64,000 nucleotides of DNA from JANNPJ01 sp965200525 (lineage in GTDB: Bacteria; Actinomycetota; Actinomycetes; Actinomycetales; Kineosporiaceae). Shown here piece after piece: positions 8,040-17,008 of the stretch; positions within the stretch are counted from its first letter, which is position 1; each line of letters opens with the position of its first letter. The translations under genes and the position numbers were made by a program. Below the pieces are notes generated by a model. That model saw only the letters and a program-made list of their open reading frames with translations. It searched no databases and was not told the origin of the DNA. The DNA lies in the NCBI GenBank assembly GCA_965200525.1, contig OZ241368.1, positions 1,302,001 to 1,366,000 on the forward strand, written 5' to 3'.

Positions 8040-10526
8040 TCAGAGCTTCTCGACCGGCGCGTACCGCAGCAGCAGCCGCTTCTCGCCGTCCCGGAAGGCC
8101 ACGTGGGCGATCGCCTTGTCGCCGCTGCCCTCCAGTTTGGTCACCGTGCCCAGACCGAACGCGTCGTGGGTGACGCGGTCACCCGGCTCCAGGTGCACGA
8201 TCTCCCGGTTGCCGGGCGAGCGGACGCCGGGCCGCTGGGCCAGCCGGGCCACCGCCGGCGTGGACGACACCCGCATCGCGGTGGTCTCGCTGCGCCGCCA
8301 CTCGATCAGGTTGGCCGGGATCTCGGCCAGGAACCGGCTGGCCGGGTTGTAGGCCGGCTGCCCCCAGGCGCTGCGGATGGCCGCCCGCGAGACGTACAGC
8401 CGCTCCTTGGCCCGGGTCAGCCCGACGTAGGCCAGCCGGCGCTCCTCGGCCAGCTCCTTGGCGTCGCCGAGCGAGCGCAGGTGCGGGAAGGCGCCGTCCT
8501 CCAGGCCGGTCAGGAAGACCACCGGGAACTCCAGTCCCTTGGCCGTGTGCAGGGTCATCAGGGTGACCACGCCCTGGTCGACCTTGGGCTCGCCGTCGGC
8601 GACATCCTCGGCCGGGATCTCGTCGGCGTCGGCGACCAGCGAGACCTGCTCCAGGAAGTCCTGCAGGGTGCCGTCCGGGGTGGTGCGGGAGTACTCCTGG
8701 GCCACCGCCACCAGTTCGGCCAGGTTCTCGACCCGGGTCTCGTCCTGCGGGTCGTGACTGGCCCGCAACTCGTCGATGTAGCCGGTCTGCTCCAGCACCG
8801 CCTCGAGCACGGTGCCCGGGTCGGAGCCGCCCTCGACCAGGGTGCGCAGCTCTTCCATCAGCCGGGCGAACGCCTTGACCTGGGTGAGCGAGCGGGTGGC
8901 GATGCCGGGGGCTTCGTCGGCCCGGTTCAGCGCGGCCCCGAACGAGATCCGGTCGCGCTCGGCCAGCGCGGCCAGGGCGCCCTCGGCCCGGTCGCCGATG
9001 CCTCGCTTGGGCACGTTGATGATCCGGCGCAGGTTGATCGTGTCGTCCGGGTTCACCAGCACACGCAGGTAGGCCAGGGCGTCCTTGACCTCCTTGCGCT
9101 CGTAGAACCGGGTGCCGCCGACCACCTTGTAGGGCACGCCGACCCGGACGAACACCTCCTCCAGGGCCCGGGACTGGGCGTTGGTGCGGTAGAACACGGC
9201 CACGTCGCCGGGGCGGACGCCGTCGTCCTTGAGGTTGTCGAGCTCCTCGGCCACGAACGAGGCCTCGTCGTGCTCGTCGTCGGCCACGTAGCCGATGATC
9301 GGCGTGCCGGTGGCGCCGGCCGTCCAGAGCCGCTTGGGCTTGCGGTCGGGGTTGCGCTCGATCACCGCGTTGGCGGCCGACAGGATGGTCTGGGTGGAGC
9401 GGTAGTTCTGCTCCAGCAGGATGACCTTGGTCTGCGGGTAGTCGAGCTCGAACTCGACGATGTTGCGGATCGAGGCGCCGCGGAAGGCGTAGATCGACTG
9501 GTCGGCGTCGCCGACCACGGTCAGCTCGGCCATCGGCACCTCGGGCGGCTGCTCCCCGGTGGCCACGTCGACCGGCCGGGGCACGCTGCTCGCCGCGCCG
9601 CCGACCAGCTCGCGGATCAGCACGTACTGGGCGTGGTTGGTGTCTTGGTACTCGTCGACCAGGACGTGCCGGAACCGGCGCCGGTAGTACTCGGCGACGT
9701 CGGGGAAGGCCTGCAGGATGTTGACCGTGGTCATGATCAGGTCGTCGAAGTCGAGCGCGTTGGCCTGCCGCAGCCGGCGCTGGTAGCTGGTGTAGGCCTC
9801 GGCCAGGTTGCGCTCGGCCGGGTTGCCCTCCGACGACTTGGCCGCGTTCTGTTCCTCGTCGATCAGCTCGTTCTTCAGGTTGGAGACCTGGGCGCTGAAC
9901 GACCGGGGCGGGTAGCGCTTCGGGTCGAGGTCGAGCTCGCGGCAGACCAGGCTCATCAGCCGCTGCGAGTCGGCCGAGTCGTAGATCGAGAAGTTGCTGC
10001 GCAGGCCCACCTTGCCGGCCTCGCGACGGAGAATGCGCACGCACGAGGAGTGGAAGGTGGAGACCCAGATGGACGACGCCCGCGGCCCGATCAGCGTGCT
10101 GACCCGCTCGCGCATCTCGGCCGCGGCCTTGTTGGTGAAGGTGATGGCCAGGATCTGGCCCGGCCGGGCGTTGCGGGCGGCGAGCAGGTATCCGATCCGG
10201 TGGGTGAGCACCCGGGTCTTGCCCGAACCGGCGCCGGCCACGATCAGCAGCGGTGAGCCGGCGTGCAGCACGGCGGCCCGCTGCTCGGTGTTCAGACCCT
10301 CGAGCAGAGCATCGGGATCGAGCCGGAAGGACGGCGCGGCGGCCTTGTCGCCGGCCGGCTGATCCGCCGGCGGACCGGACGGCTGATCCGCCGGTTGGTC
10401 GGCCGGTTGATCGCGGACCAGGGTGGGCAGCGGATGGCGCCGGGCCGCCGCCGACTGCCGCTCGACGACAGCCGGTTCGACCGGACCGGGACCGGACGAC
10501 GACAGGTCGTCGAAGAGAGTGCTCAT
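8040..10526 (-). CDS. pcrA: ATP-dependent DNA helicase PcrA/UvrD1
   Basis: An 828-residue superfamily 1A 3'-5' helicase for repair and replication-conflict resolution. Residues 1-70 are disordered with PADQP repeats. Walker A is AGAGSGKT (97-104), Walker B/motif II is LVDEYQDT, motif III is GDADQSIYAFRGA, and later come LEQNYRST and VTLMTLHTAKGLEFP. The C-terminal GLGTVTKLEG...VRFxDGEKRLLL-type module is the Tudor-like RNA polymerase-binding region. I chose ATG 10526 because TACTCT lies 8 nt upstream (leaderless pattern); the longer frame adds 17 unconvincing residues. pcrA near sucCD matches uvrD1 in mycobacteria. Confidence 0.95.
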   Translation of the reverse strand: MSTLFDDLSSSGPGPVEPAVVERQSAAARRHPLPTLVRDQPADQPADQPSGPPADQPAGDKAAAPSFRLDPDALLEGLNTEQRAAVLHAGSPLLIVAGAGSGKTRVLTHRIGYLLAARNARPGQILAITFTNKAAAEMRERVSTLIGPRASSIWVSTFHSSCVRILRREAGKVGLRSNFSIYDSADSQRLMSLVCRELDLDPKRYPPRSFSAQVSNLKNELIDEEQNAAKSSEGNPAERNLAEAYTSYQRRLRQANALDFDDLIMTTVNILQAFPDVAEYYRRRFRHVLVDEYQDTNHAQYVLIRELVGGAASSVPRPVDVATGEQPPEVPMAELTVVGDADQSIYAFRGASIRNIVEFELDYPQTKVILLEQNYRSTQTILSAANAVIERNPDRKPKRLWTAGATGTPIIGYVADDEHDEASFVAEELDNLKDDGVRPGDVAVFYRTNAQSRALEEVFVRVGVPYKVVGGTRFYERKEVKDALAYLRVLVNPDDTINLRRIINVPKRGIGDRAEGALAALAERDRISFGAALNRADEAPGIATRSLTQVKAFARLMEELRTLVEGGSDPGTVLEAVLEQTGYIDELRASHDPQDETRVENLAELVAVAQEYSRTTPDGTLQDFLEQVSLVADADEIPAEDVADGEPKVDQGVVTLMTLHTAKGLEFPVVFLTGLEDGAFPHLRSLGDAKELAEERRLAYVGLTRAKERLYVSRAAIRSAWGQPAYNPASRFLAEIPANLIEWRRSETTAMRVSSTPAVARLAQRPGVRSPGNREIVHLEPGDRVTHDAFGLGTVTKLEGSGDKAIAHVAFRDGEKRLLLRYAPVEKL

Positions 10527-10534
10527 CGAGGTCA

Positions 10535-10540
10535 AGAGTA
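10535..10540 (-). promoter_or_regulatory. putative -10 hexamer for pcrA (TACTCT)
   Basis: It lies 8 nt upstream of ATG 10526 on the minus strand, consistent with a leaderless transcript. No Shine-Dalgarno is present in the gap. Confidence 0.45.
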
Positions 10541-10613
10541 CGGGCCGGCACCGACAACCCGCCGCCGAACGACCCACCGCCCACCCTGCCCCCGCCCCTC
10601 ACCAGCGAGGACC

Positions 10614-10619
10614 TACTCT
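10614..10619 (+). promoter_or_regulatory. putative -10 hexamer for the PIG-L gene (TACTCT)
   Basis: It lies 6 nt upstream of GTG 10626, the same hexamer as on the pcrA side of this 99-bp divergent gap. A leaderless start is expected. Confidence 0.45.
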
Positions 10620-10625
10620 GGCCGG

Positions 10626-11348
10626 GTGCCCGAATCCGCTCCCCCGCCCCACCGCGTGCTCGGCGTCGCGGCCCACCCCGACGACCTCGACTTCGGCGCC
10701 TCCGGCACGATCGCGGGCCTGGTCCGCGACGGCGTCGAGGTCAGCTACCTGATCTGCACCCGGGGCGAGGAGGGCGGCTTCGACGACACCCCGCGCGAGC
10801 AGATGCCGGCCCTGCGGGAGAAGGAGCAACGGGACGCCGCGGCCGCCGTCGGCGTGCACGACGTCCGTTTCCTGGACGGGTTCCGGGACGGCGCGCTGGA
10901 GCCGAGCCGGGAACTGGTCGAGCAGATCGTGCGGGTGATCCGGCAGGTCCGCCCGGACCGGATCCTGACGTCCTCCCCGGAGCGGAACTGGGCCCGGATC
11001 GGGGCCAGCCACCCCGATCATCTGGCCGCCGGCGAGGCCACCGTGCGGGCCGTCTACCCGGCCGCCCGCAACCCGTTCGCCTTTCCCCACCTGCTCGACG
11101 ACGAGGGGCTGGAGGCCTGGACCGTGCCCGAGCTGTGGCTGTTCGCCGACCCGGCCCCGGACACCTACGTCGACATCACCGACGCCTTCGAGCTGAAGCT
11201 GGCCGCGCTGCGGGCCCACCTCAGCCAGACCTCCCACAACCCCGACCTGCCGGGAATGCTGCGGGGCTGGAACGGCGCCGTGGCGGCGGCCGCCGGCCTG
11301 GCCGGGGGCCGGCTGGCCGAGGCGTTCCGGGTGATCAACACCGCCTGA
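10626..11348 (+). CDS. PIG-L family deacetylase
   Basis: A 240-residue zinc-dependent N-deacetylase of the LmbE/MshB fold. It contains the metal-binding AAHPDDLDFGASGTIAGLV near residue 15 and the later SHPDHLAAGEA that supplies another His, with the ASP-type general base as the second Asp of HPDD. Family members deacetylate GlcNAc conjugates, including mycothiol and bacillithiol intermediates. It is shorter than MshB or Mca (about 290-300 residues), so the mycothiol assignment is not supported. It is divergent from pcrA, and its start is set by a leaderless -10. Confidence 0.88.
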   Translation: MPESAPPPHRVLGVAAHPDDLDFGASGTIAGLVRDGVEVSYLICTRGEEGGFDDTPREQMPALREKEQRDAAAAVGVHDVRFLDGFRDGALEPSRELVEQIVRVIRQVRPDRILTSSPERNWARIGASHPDHLAAGEATVRAVYPAARNPFAFPHLLDDEGLEAWTVPELWLFADPAPDTYVDITDAFELKLAALRAHLSQTSHNPDLPGMLRGWNGAVAAAAGLAGGRLAEAFRVINTA

Positions 11349-11388
11349 GTCGATACCGGGCCGGTTCCGGGCCCGGCTCAGAAGCGGC

Positions 11389-12078
11389 TCAGAGCAGGCG
11401 TCGGTCGGCGGCCCACCGGGTCAGTTCGTGCCGGCTGGACAGCTGCAGCTTGCGCAGCACCGCCGATACGTGGGTCTCCACCGTCTTCACCGAGATGAAC
11501 AGCTCCTTGGCCACCTCCTTGTAGGCGTAGCCGCGGGCGATCAGGCGCATCACCTCGCGCTCACGAGCCGAGAGCCGGTCCAGCTCGTCGTCCACCGCGG
11601 CCACCTCGCCGGCGCCGGTGCCGAACGCGTCGAGCACGAAACCGGCCAGCCGGGGCGAGAACACCGCGTCGCCGTCGGCCACCTTGAGCACGGCCGCGAT
11701 CAGCTCCTCGCCGCTGATCGACTTGGTCACGTAACCGCGGGCCCCGCCCCGGATGACCGCGATCACGTCCTCGGCCGCGTCGGAGACACTGAGCGCCAGG
11801 AAGCGCACCGGCGGCTCACTCACCAGCAGTGATGCCGAGCGGGTCAGCACCTCCCGGCCGCCGGGCCGGATCGTCCCGCCGGGCAGATGGACGTCGAGCA
11901 GGACGACGTCGGGCCGGCTGTGGGCGACCACGGCCACCGCCTCGTCGACGTCGCCAGCCTCGCCGACCAGGTCGAGCCGGCCGTCCGCGACCGCCGGGCC
12001 CAGCTCGGCCCGCACGCCGCTGCGGAACACCCGGTGATCATCGACGATGACCACCCGAACCGGTGCTTTCCGGGTCAC
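11389..12078 (-). CDS. NarL/LuxR-family response regulator
   Basis: A 229-residue regulator. The receiver has VVIVDDHRVFRSG at the start, phosphoacceptor Asp62 in VVLLDVHLPGG, and K in GYVTKSIS. The C-terminal HTH (RLSAREREVMRLIARG...SVKTVETHVSAVLRKL) is LuxR type. An insert GGTIRPGGREVLTRSAS after the phosphorylation loop is typical of regulators paired with PspC-domain kinases. Its start overlaps the kinase stop by 4 nt, so they are translationally coupled. The divergent PspC gene at 13559 is its likely target. Confidence 0.93.
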   Translation of the reverse strand: MTRKAPVRVVIVDDHRVFRSGVRAELGPAVADGRLDLVGEAGDVDEAVAVVAHSRPDVVLLDVHLPGGTIRPGGREVLTRSASLLVSEPPVRFLALSVSDAAEDVIAVIRGGARGYVTKSISGEELIAAVLKVADGDAVFSPRLAGFVLDAFGTGAGEVAAVDDELDRLSAREREVMRLIARGYAYKEVAKELFISVKTVETHVSAVLRKLQLSSRHELTRWAADRRLL

Positions 12079-13403
12079 TGCTCCTCCTCGCCACCAGGGC
12101 CACCGCGGGGCGGCATCAACAGCCGCACCTCGGTGCCCTCCCCGGGAGCGCTCTGCACCCGGGCCGAACCGCCGTGCCGTTCCATCCGTCCGATGATCGA
12201 CTCCCGCACGCCCAGCCGGTCGTCCGGCACCGCGGCCAGGTCGAAGCCGGGCCCACGGTCGCGGACGAACGCCTCCACCCCTTCGGGCGAGGACTCGACG
12301 TACACCCGGACCGGGCTCTCGGCGTGCCGGGCGGCATTGGCCATCGCCTCCCGCAGCGCGCCCAGCAGGGCCGCCGTCCGGTCGTCGACCGGCCGGTCGC
12401 CCACCGTGACCACCTCGACCAGGGCGCCGTGGACGTCCTCGGCCTCGGCGGCCAGGGCGGCCACCCGGGCCGCCATCGTGGTCGGATCGGCGTCGGCGGC
12501 GCCGTACAGCCAGCCGCGCAGGTCGCGCTCCTGGGCCCGGGCCAGCCGGACCACCTCGGCCCCGTCGTGACTGCGCCGCTGGATCAGGGCCAGTGTCTGG
12601 AGCACCGAATCGTGCAGGTGAGCGGCGATGTCGGCCCGCTCGGACTCGCGGGCCCGGGCCGCGCGCTCGGCGTCCAGGTCGCGCCAGAGCCGCACCCCCC
12701 AGGGAGCCAGCACCACCCCGACCCCGACCAGGACGGCGATCGCGGCCAGCAGGGTGCGTCCGAGCAGCAGGAAGTCGGTCTGCTGAACCACCAGCAGCAG
12801 GACGCCGAGAACCACCAGCAGGACGCCGATGGAGAGCCGCAGGGCCGCCGAGCGGGTGCCGACGCCGGTCCGGACGAACCAGCGGGCCCGGTCGACCTCG
12901 TCGAACTGGGCGTAGGCGATCACCGCGCCGGCGGCCACGATCAGCACCGGCAGGACCACCCCCGGGTTGACCCCGGCGCCGACCCGCGAGGCGAACAGCA
13001 CCACCCCGGCGGCCAGCAGAAAGGCCCCGGCCAGCAGGTCGATCCGGATCCGGTTGCGGGAGACGCCGGCCGCGACCGCCGCCTCGGCCTCGGCCGCCGC
13101 CGCGGGCGAACCGGCCGCCTCGGCCGAGCGCAGTCCGGGCTCACCGCGATCCGGCGTCGTCTCCGGGACCAGGGCCCACAGCCAGGCGTAGAGCACCAGA
13201 CCGGCGCCGAAGATGCTGCCGATGCCGAGCCCGATCCGGACCGTCTTGACCGGCAGGCCGAGATGCACGGCCAGGCCGGCGGCGACCCCGCCGATCATGC
13301 GGCCCTGCCGCGGGCGCAGCAGCGCCGGCCGGCCGGCCGGTCTCGGTCCGGAGGCCCAGGGCGGTGCGCCGACCGGGACGGCCGACGCGGACGGGATGCT
13401 CAC
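12075..13403 (-). CDS. PspC-domain sensor histidine kinase
   Basis: A 442-residue membrane kinase. An N-terminal PspC domain (RQGRMIGGVAAGLAVHLGL, about residues 32-85, one membrane segment) is followed by four more hydrophobic segments between about 120 and 235. The HisKA_3 box is HLHDSVLQTLALIQRR with His264 as phosphosite, and the ATPase end has RDRGPGFDLAAVPDDRLGV and GTEVRLLMP. PspC kinases sense envelope stress. It starts at GTG 13403 and is divergent from the PspC membrane protein, a conserved actinobacterial arrangement. Confidence 0.93.
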   Translation of the reverse strand: MSIPSASAVPVGAPPWASGPRPAGRPALLRPRQGRMIGGVAAGLAVHLGLPVKTVRIGLGIGSIFGAGLVLYAWLWALVPETTPDRGEPGLRSAEAAGSPAAAAEAEAAVAAGVSRNRIRIDLLAGAFLLAAGVVLFASRVGAGVNPGVVLPVLIVAAGAVIAYAQFDEVDRARWFVRTGVGTRSAALRLSIGVLLVVLGVLLLVVQQTDFLLLGRTLLAAIAVLVGVGVVLAPWGVRLWRDLDAERAARARESERADIAAHLHDSVLQTLALIQRRSHDGAEVVRLARAQERDLRGWLYGAADADPTTMAARVAALAAEAEDVHGALVEVVTVGDRPVDDRTAALLGALREAMANAARHAESPVRVYVESSPEGVEAFVRDRGPGFDLAAVPDDRLGVRESIIGRMERHGGSARVQSAPGEGTEVRLLMPPRGGPGGEEEQ

Positions 13404-13558
13404 CGGGCAATCGTCACACGTTCGATGGCCCGTTCCGTCAGGGACGAGGCCCCCGCCGTCCCGGACCCGGCCCTGGTGCCGTCCCCCACCCCGTTCAGGG
13501 TCGACTCCGGGGTGTCACCGATGCCGCCGGGCCCGCGCTCCGGCCCAGTATCGATGCC

Positions 13559-15160
13559 ATGACCAGTGACCTGCCTCCGACCGGCGGCCAGCAGCCTCCG
13601 CCCGAACCTGAACCCCGCCCGAGCTCCGGCCCGGCCGGCACCACCACCGCTGCGGGCCGATCGACCCGCCAGCATCTCGACGACGGCTTCTCCTGGATCC
13701 GCTCGCTCGGCGTGATCCGCCCCGACGAGGGCCGGTGGGGGCCGGGCGTCGCCGCCGGGCTGGCTCGCCGGCTGGACATCGACGTCACCCTGATCCGGGG
13801 CCTGTTCGTCGTGCTGGCCCTGTTCGGCGGCGGTCTGGGCGGGGTCATCTACGGTCTCGGCTGGCTGCTGCTACCGCAGGAGGACGGCCGGATCCACCTT
13901 CAGGAGGCGATCCGGGGCCGGTTCAGCGCCGGCTTCGTCGGTGCCGCGATCGTCTCGGTGCTGGCGCTCGGCGGAGGTGGCGGCAACGGGCCGTGGCACC
14001 ACGGTCCCTGGTTCTGGGGCTTCCCCGGCGGCCTGCTGCTCACCGGCCTGGTGCTGTTCGGGATCTGGTGGGTCGCGATCCGGGACACCACCCCGAACCT
14101 GGGCGGCCCGAACCTGGCCGGCCCGAACCTGGGCGGCCCCGGCCCGGCCGTCCCGTACGGCACCGCGATCCCGCCCTACGGCGCGCCGACACCGAGGCCG
14201 GCGGGCGAGCCGGTGACCGCGCCCGGTCGGCCGAGCGACTGGCAGCGGGTGCGCGACCACGGTCAGGCGGCGTGGCAGAAGGGCTGGGACCAGGGGCAGG
14301 CCGAATGGCAGAAGGGCATGCAGAAGGGCATGGCCGGCCCGTCCGGCGAACCCCGGCCCAAGTCGGCCCGGGAGCTGGCCCGGCAGCGGTCGGCCCCCTC
14401 GAAACCGCTGGTCCGCCTGACCCTGGGCGCGGCCCTGCTGGTCGCCGCGGCGCTCCTGGTGATCGGCAACCAGGCCGACTGGTCGGCTCCGGTCGGCGTG
14501 ATCGCCGGTGCCGCCGCCCTGGCCGTGATCGCCGCCGGCGTGATCGTCAGCGGGATGTCCGGACGCCGGGCGGCCGGCCTGATCAGCCTGGGCCTGCTGA
14601 TCGCGATGGCCACCCTGGCCGGAGCCGGCGCTCACGAGGCCGGTATCCGGTCCGGGCAGAACCTGGCCGTGGTCGGCTCCCAGACCTGGCGTCCGAGCAC
14701 CGCCGACCTGGCCGACTCTCAGTTCAACCTCGGCGTCGGCGAGGCCACGCTGTGGCTGACCAACCCGGCGATCCTGGCCGGGGCCACCCCGGACGACCCG
14801 CTGCGGGTCTCGGCCCGGGTCGGCGCCGGCCACCTGATCGTGGTCGTGCCGGACGGCGTGGCGACCCGGCTAGAGATCCAGCTCGGGGCCGGCGAAGTGG
14901 TTCACCCGGACGGCAACACGGTCCAGGTGAACGGCGGCCGCAACCGCTCGCGCCAGGTCGAGGACGTCAATACGGGCCCGGCCGGGCGGCCGCTGCTGAT
15001 CGTCTCGGTCCAGCAGGGCGTCGGGCAGCTGGAGATCCGGACCGCCACCCAGGCCGCCGGCCTCACGCCGACCCCGACCCCGGCCACAGCCCCGGCCCCG
15101 ACCGCCACGGCGGTCACCGCACCAGCAGCTCCCGCACCTACCCCGACCAAGAAGAACTGA
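13559..15160 (+). CDS. PspC-domain membrane protein
   Basis: A 533-residue protein. A disordered N-terminus leads to a PspC domain (WGPGVAAGLARRLDIDVTLIRGLFV, about residues 60-120), followed by further hydrophobic segments near 125-180 and 285-370. The intervening cytoplasmic linker is rich in Gln, Lys and Trp (AWQKGWDQGQAEWQKGM). The C-terminal extracellular part (about 385-510) has the GVGEATLWL...GAGHLIVVVPDGV pattern of the LiaF/DUF2154-type wall-associated domain, and the tail is Thr/Pro-rich. ATG 13559 is chosen because the upstream extension is Arg/Pro noise. It is divergent from the kinase/regulator pair and probably regulated by it. Confidence 0.85.
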   Translation: MTSDLPPTGGQQPPPEPEPRPSSGPAGTTTAAGRSTRQHLDDGFSWIRSLGVIRPDEGRWGPGVAAGLARRLDIDVTLIRGLFVVLALFGGGLGGVIYGLGWLLLPQEDGRIHLQEAIRGRFSAGFVGAAIVSVLALGGGGGNGPWHHGPWFWGFPGGLLLTGLVLFGIWWVAIRDTTPNLGGPNLAGPNLGGPGPAVPYGTAIPPYGAPTPRPAGEPVTAPGRPSDWQRVRDHGQAAWQKGWDQGQAEWQKGMQKGMAGPSGEPRPKSARELARQRSAPSKPLVRLTLGAALLVAAALLVIGNQADWSAPVGVIAGAAALAVIAAGVIVSGMSGRRAAGLISLGLLIAMATLAGAGAHEAGIRSGQNLAVVGSQTWRPSTADLADSQFNLGVGEATLWLTNPAILAGATPDDPLRVSARVGAGHLIVVVPDGVATRLEIQLGAGEVVHPDGNTVQVNGGRNRSRQVEDVNTGPAGRPLLIVSVQQGVGQLEIRTATQAAGLTPTPTPATAPAPTATAVTAPAAPAPTPTKKN

Positions 15161-15170
15161 GGACGACACG

Positions 15171-15707
15171 ATGTCCACGCCCAGCACCCCCGACCACCCC
15201 GACGAGCACCTCGAACCCGAGGACAAGAACCGTGAGGCCGTCGACCCGACCCGGCTGATCGGCGAGCCGCACCCGACCACGGTCCTGCCGGCCGACACGG
15301 AGAACCTCACCGCCGACCCGGAAACCATTGCGGCCGAACCGTTCGACCCGGCCGAACCGGTGGAGCCGGTCGAACCGGTGGAGCCGGTGGAGTCGGTGGA
15401 GCCGGTGGAATACGTTCCTCCGGCGGCCCGGTTCGAGCCGATCACCCCGGTCGCGTACACCGGGCCGGTCACGGTGGCCGAGCCGATCGCCGCGCCGGCC
15501 CCGCCGGTGACGGTCCTCGAACCGGACGATGCCGGCCCCCGCGCCGTCCGGATGCGCACCGTGGTGCTCGGCCTGGTCCTGCTGGTGATCGCCGGGTCGA
15601 TCCTGGTCGGCCAGACGACCAGCGTCACCGTGGACGCCGGGGTGATCTTCCTGGCCCTGATGATCGGCGGTGGTCTGTTGCTGATCGTGGGGGCTCGCCG
15701 ATCGTGA
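15171..15707 (+). CDS. hypothetical acidic two-TM membrane protein
   Basis: A 178-residue protein. Residues 1-125 are soluble, acidic and proline-rich with a VEPVEPVEPVE repeat, followed by two membrane segments (TVVLGLVLLVIAGSILVG and GVIFLALMIGGGLLLIVGA) in a short hairpin at the C-terminus. It follows the PspC protein after 10 nt with a GAGGAC Shine-Dalgarno, so it belongs to that transcription unit. Similar small two-TM proteins often accompany PspC genes in actinobacteria. The function is unknown. Confidence 0.78.
   Translation: MSTPSTPDHPDEHLEPEDKNREAVDPTRLIGEPHPTTVLPADTENLTADPETIAAEPFDPAEPVEPVEPVEPVESVEPVEYVPPAARFEPITPVAYTGPVTVAEPIAAPAPPVTVLEPDDAGPRAVRMRTVVLGLVLLVIAGSILVGQTTSVTVDAGVIFLALMIGGGLLLIVGARRS
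15351..15410 (+). repeat. 9-bp coding repeat (VEP units)
   Basis: Six to seven imperfect copies of a 9-bp unit (GTGGAGCCG / GTCGAACCG) encode the VEP repeat of the preceding gene. Slippage could change its length between strains. Confidence 0.7.
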
Positions 15708-15717
15708 TCCGGGCCGC

Positions 15718-16815
15718 TCAGGCCGCCGCGGCGGCGTCCGAGCGGGCGATCACGCCGATGTCGGCGTGGTCGGTGAACAGCCCGTCGATCCCGACCTGGA
15801 GGAAGGCGACCTGCTCGTCGATGGCCTTGCCGAAGTCCGAGGCCACCGCCCCCCGGCGCAGATCGGCCGGCAGGAAGGTGTTCTCGGCCCGGAAGGTGTA
15901 CGGGTGCACGACCAGGCCGGCGGCGTGGGCATGGTCGACCAGATCGGTCGGCCGGCCCAGCGCGCCGTCCTCGTCCAAGGGGATGACCAGGCCCTTGTCG
16001 GGCCCGATCCCGTCGCCGTAGCGGGCGATCTCGCGCAGTCCCTCGGGCGAGGTGAGGTCGGCGTAGGTCCGCGGGTCACCGGCGGTGACCAGGTCGTGCG
16101 GCGCCCCTCGGGCCCCGATCAGCTGGACCACCCGGGTGCGCAGCCCGAGAGCCCGCAGCGCCCGCAGGTTCGTCGTCTCGAAGCTCTGCACGAAGATCGG
16201 CGCGTCCGGCCGGTTCAGGCCGTTGCGGCGCAGCAGGCCGACCAGCCGGGCCTCCAGCGGCAGCCCGGCGTCCTGGAAGTAGGTCGGATGCTTCGTCTCG
16301 GGGTAGACCCCCAGCTCGCGGCCCAGCCGCCGGGACAGGTCCCGCCGCAGGGTGAACACCTCCTGCAGGGTCGGCACGGTGAACCGCCCGTCGTACAGGG
16401 TGTTCTCCTGGCGCAGGTGCGGCAGCCGCTCGACCGCCCGCAGCGTGCGCAGCTCGGCCAGGGTGAAGTCGTCGGCGAACCAGCCGGTGACCGCCCGCCC
16501 GTTCAGCTGCTTGGTCGTCCGGCGGTCGGCGAACTCGCGGTGCTCGGCGACGTCGGTGGTGCCGCCGATCTCCGGTTCGTGCCGGCAGACCAGCACGCCG
16601 TCCCGGGTGATCACCACGTCCGGCTCCATGAAGTCGGCCCCCATCCGGGCGGCCAGCTCGTACGAGGCCAGGGTGTGCTCGGGCCGGTAGCCGGAGGCGC
16701 CGCGGTGACCGATCACCAGCGGGGCCCCCCGGCCGGTGCGGGATCGGGCGGACCGGGCCACCGGAACCACAGGGTCAACAGGGGCCGGGGCAGCGGTCAC
16801 GGTCGGCTGATCCAT
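15718..16815 (-). CDS. glycerophosphodiester phosphodiesterase (GlpQ/UgpQ type)
   Basis: A 365-residue GDPD-family enzyme that cleaves glycerophosphodiesters to glycerol-3-phosphate and an alcohol. It carries the N-terminal GHRGASGYRPEHTLASY (catalytic His and Arg), the metal pair in FMEPDVVITRDGVLVCRHEP, and a later IFVQSFETTNLRAL strand. I chose ATG 16815 because a GGAGG Shine-Dalgarno (16821-16825) lies 5 nt upstream; a start at 16848 would skip it. No signal peptide is apparent, so it is probably cytoplasmic. It converges on the PspC-linked membrane gene with a 10-nt gap. Confidence 0.93.
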   Translation of the reverse strand: MDQPTVTAAPAPVDPVVPVARSARSRTGRGAPLVIGHRGASGYRPEHTLASYELAARMGADFMEPDVVITRDGVLVCRHEPEIGGTTDVAEHREFADRRTTKQLNGRAVTGWFADDFTLAELRTLRAVERLPHLRQENTLYDGRFTVPTLQEVFTLRRDLSRRLGRELGVYPETKHPTYFQDAGLPLEARLVGLLRRNGLNRPDAPIFVQSFETTNLRALRALGLRTRVVQLIGARGAPHDLVTAGDPRTYADLTSPEGLREIARYGDGIGPDKGLVIPLDEDGALGRPTDLVDHAHAAGLVVHPYTFRAENTFLPADLRRGAVASDFGKAIDEQVAFLQVGIDGLFTDHADIGVIARSDAAAAA

Positions 16816-17008
16816 CGAATCCTCCACGGCGACGCCGGTGACGACCATCGCCGGTCAGCGCCTCGGACCAGCCAAGCGACGACAACCGACCAGCGGCACC
16901 ACAGCGCGTGACCCGCTGCCGACGTCTGGATGAACACCGTTGAATGGTCGGGCGCTAACGCTCACAGCTGTACCGCTGCCCCCCGATCAGCCGTTGCCGG
17001 AGGCTCGA

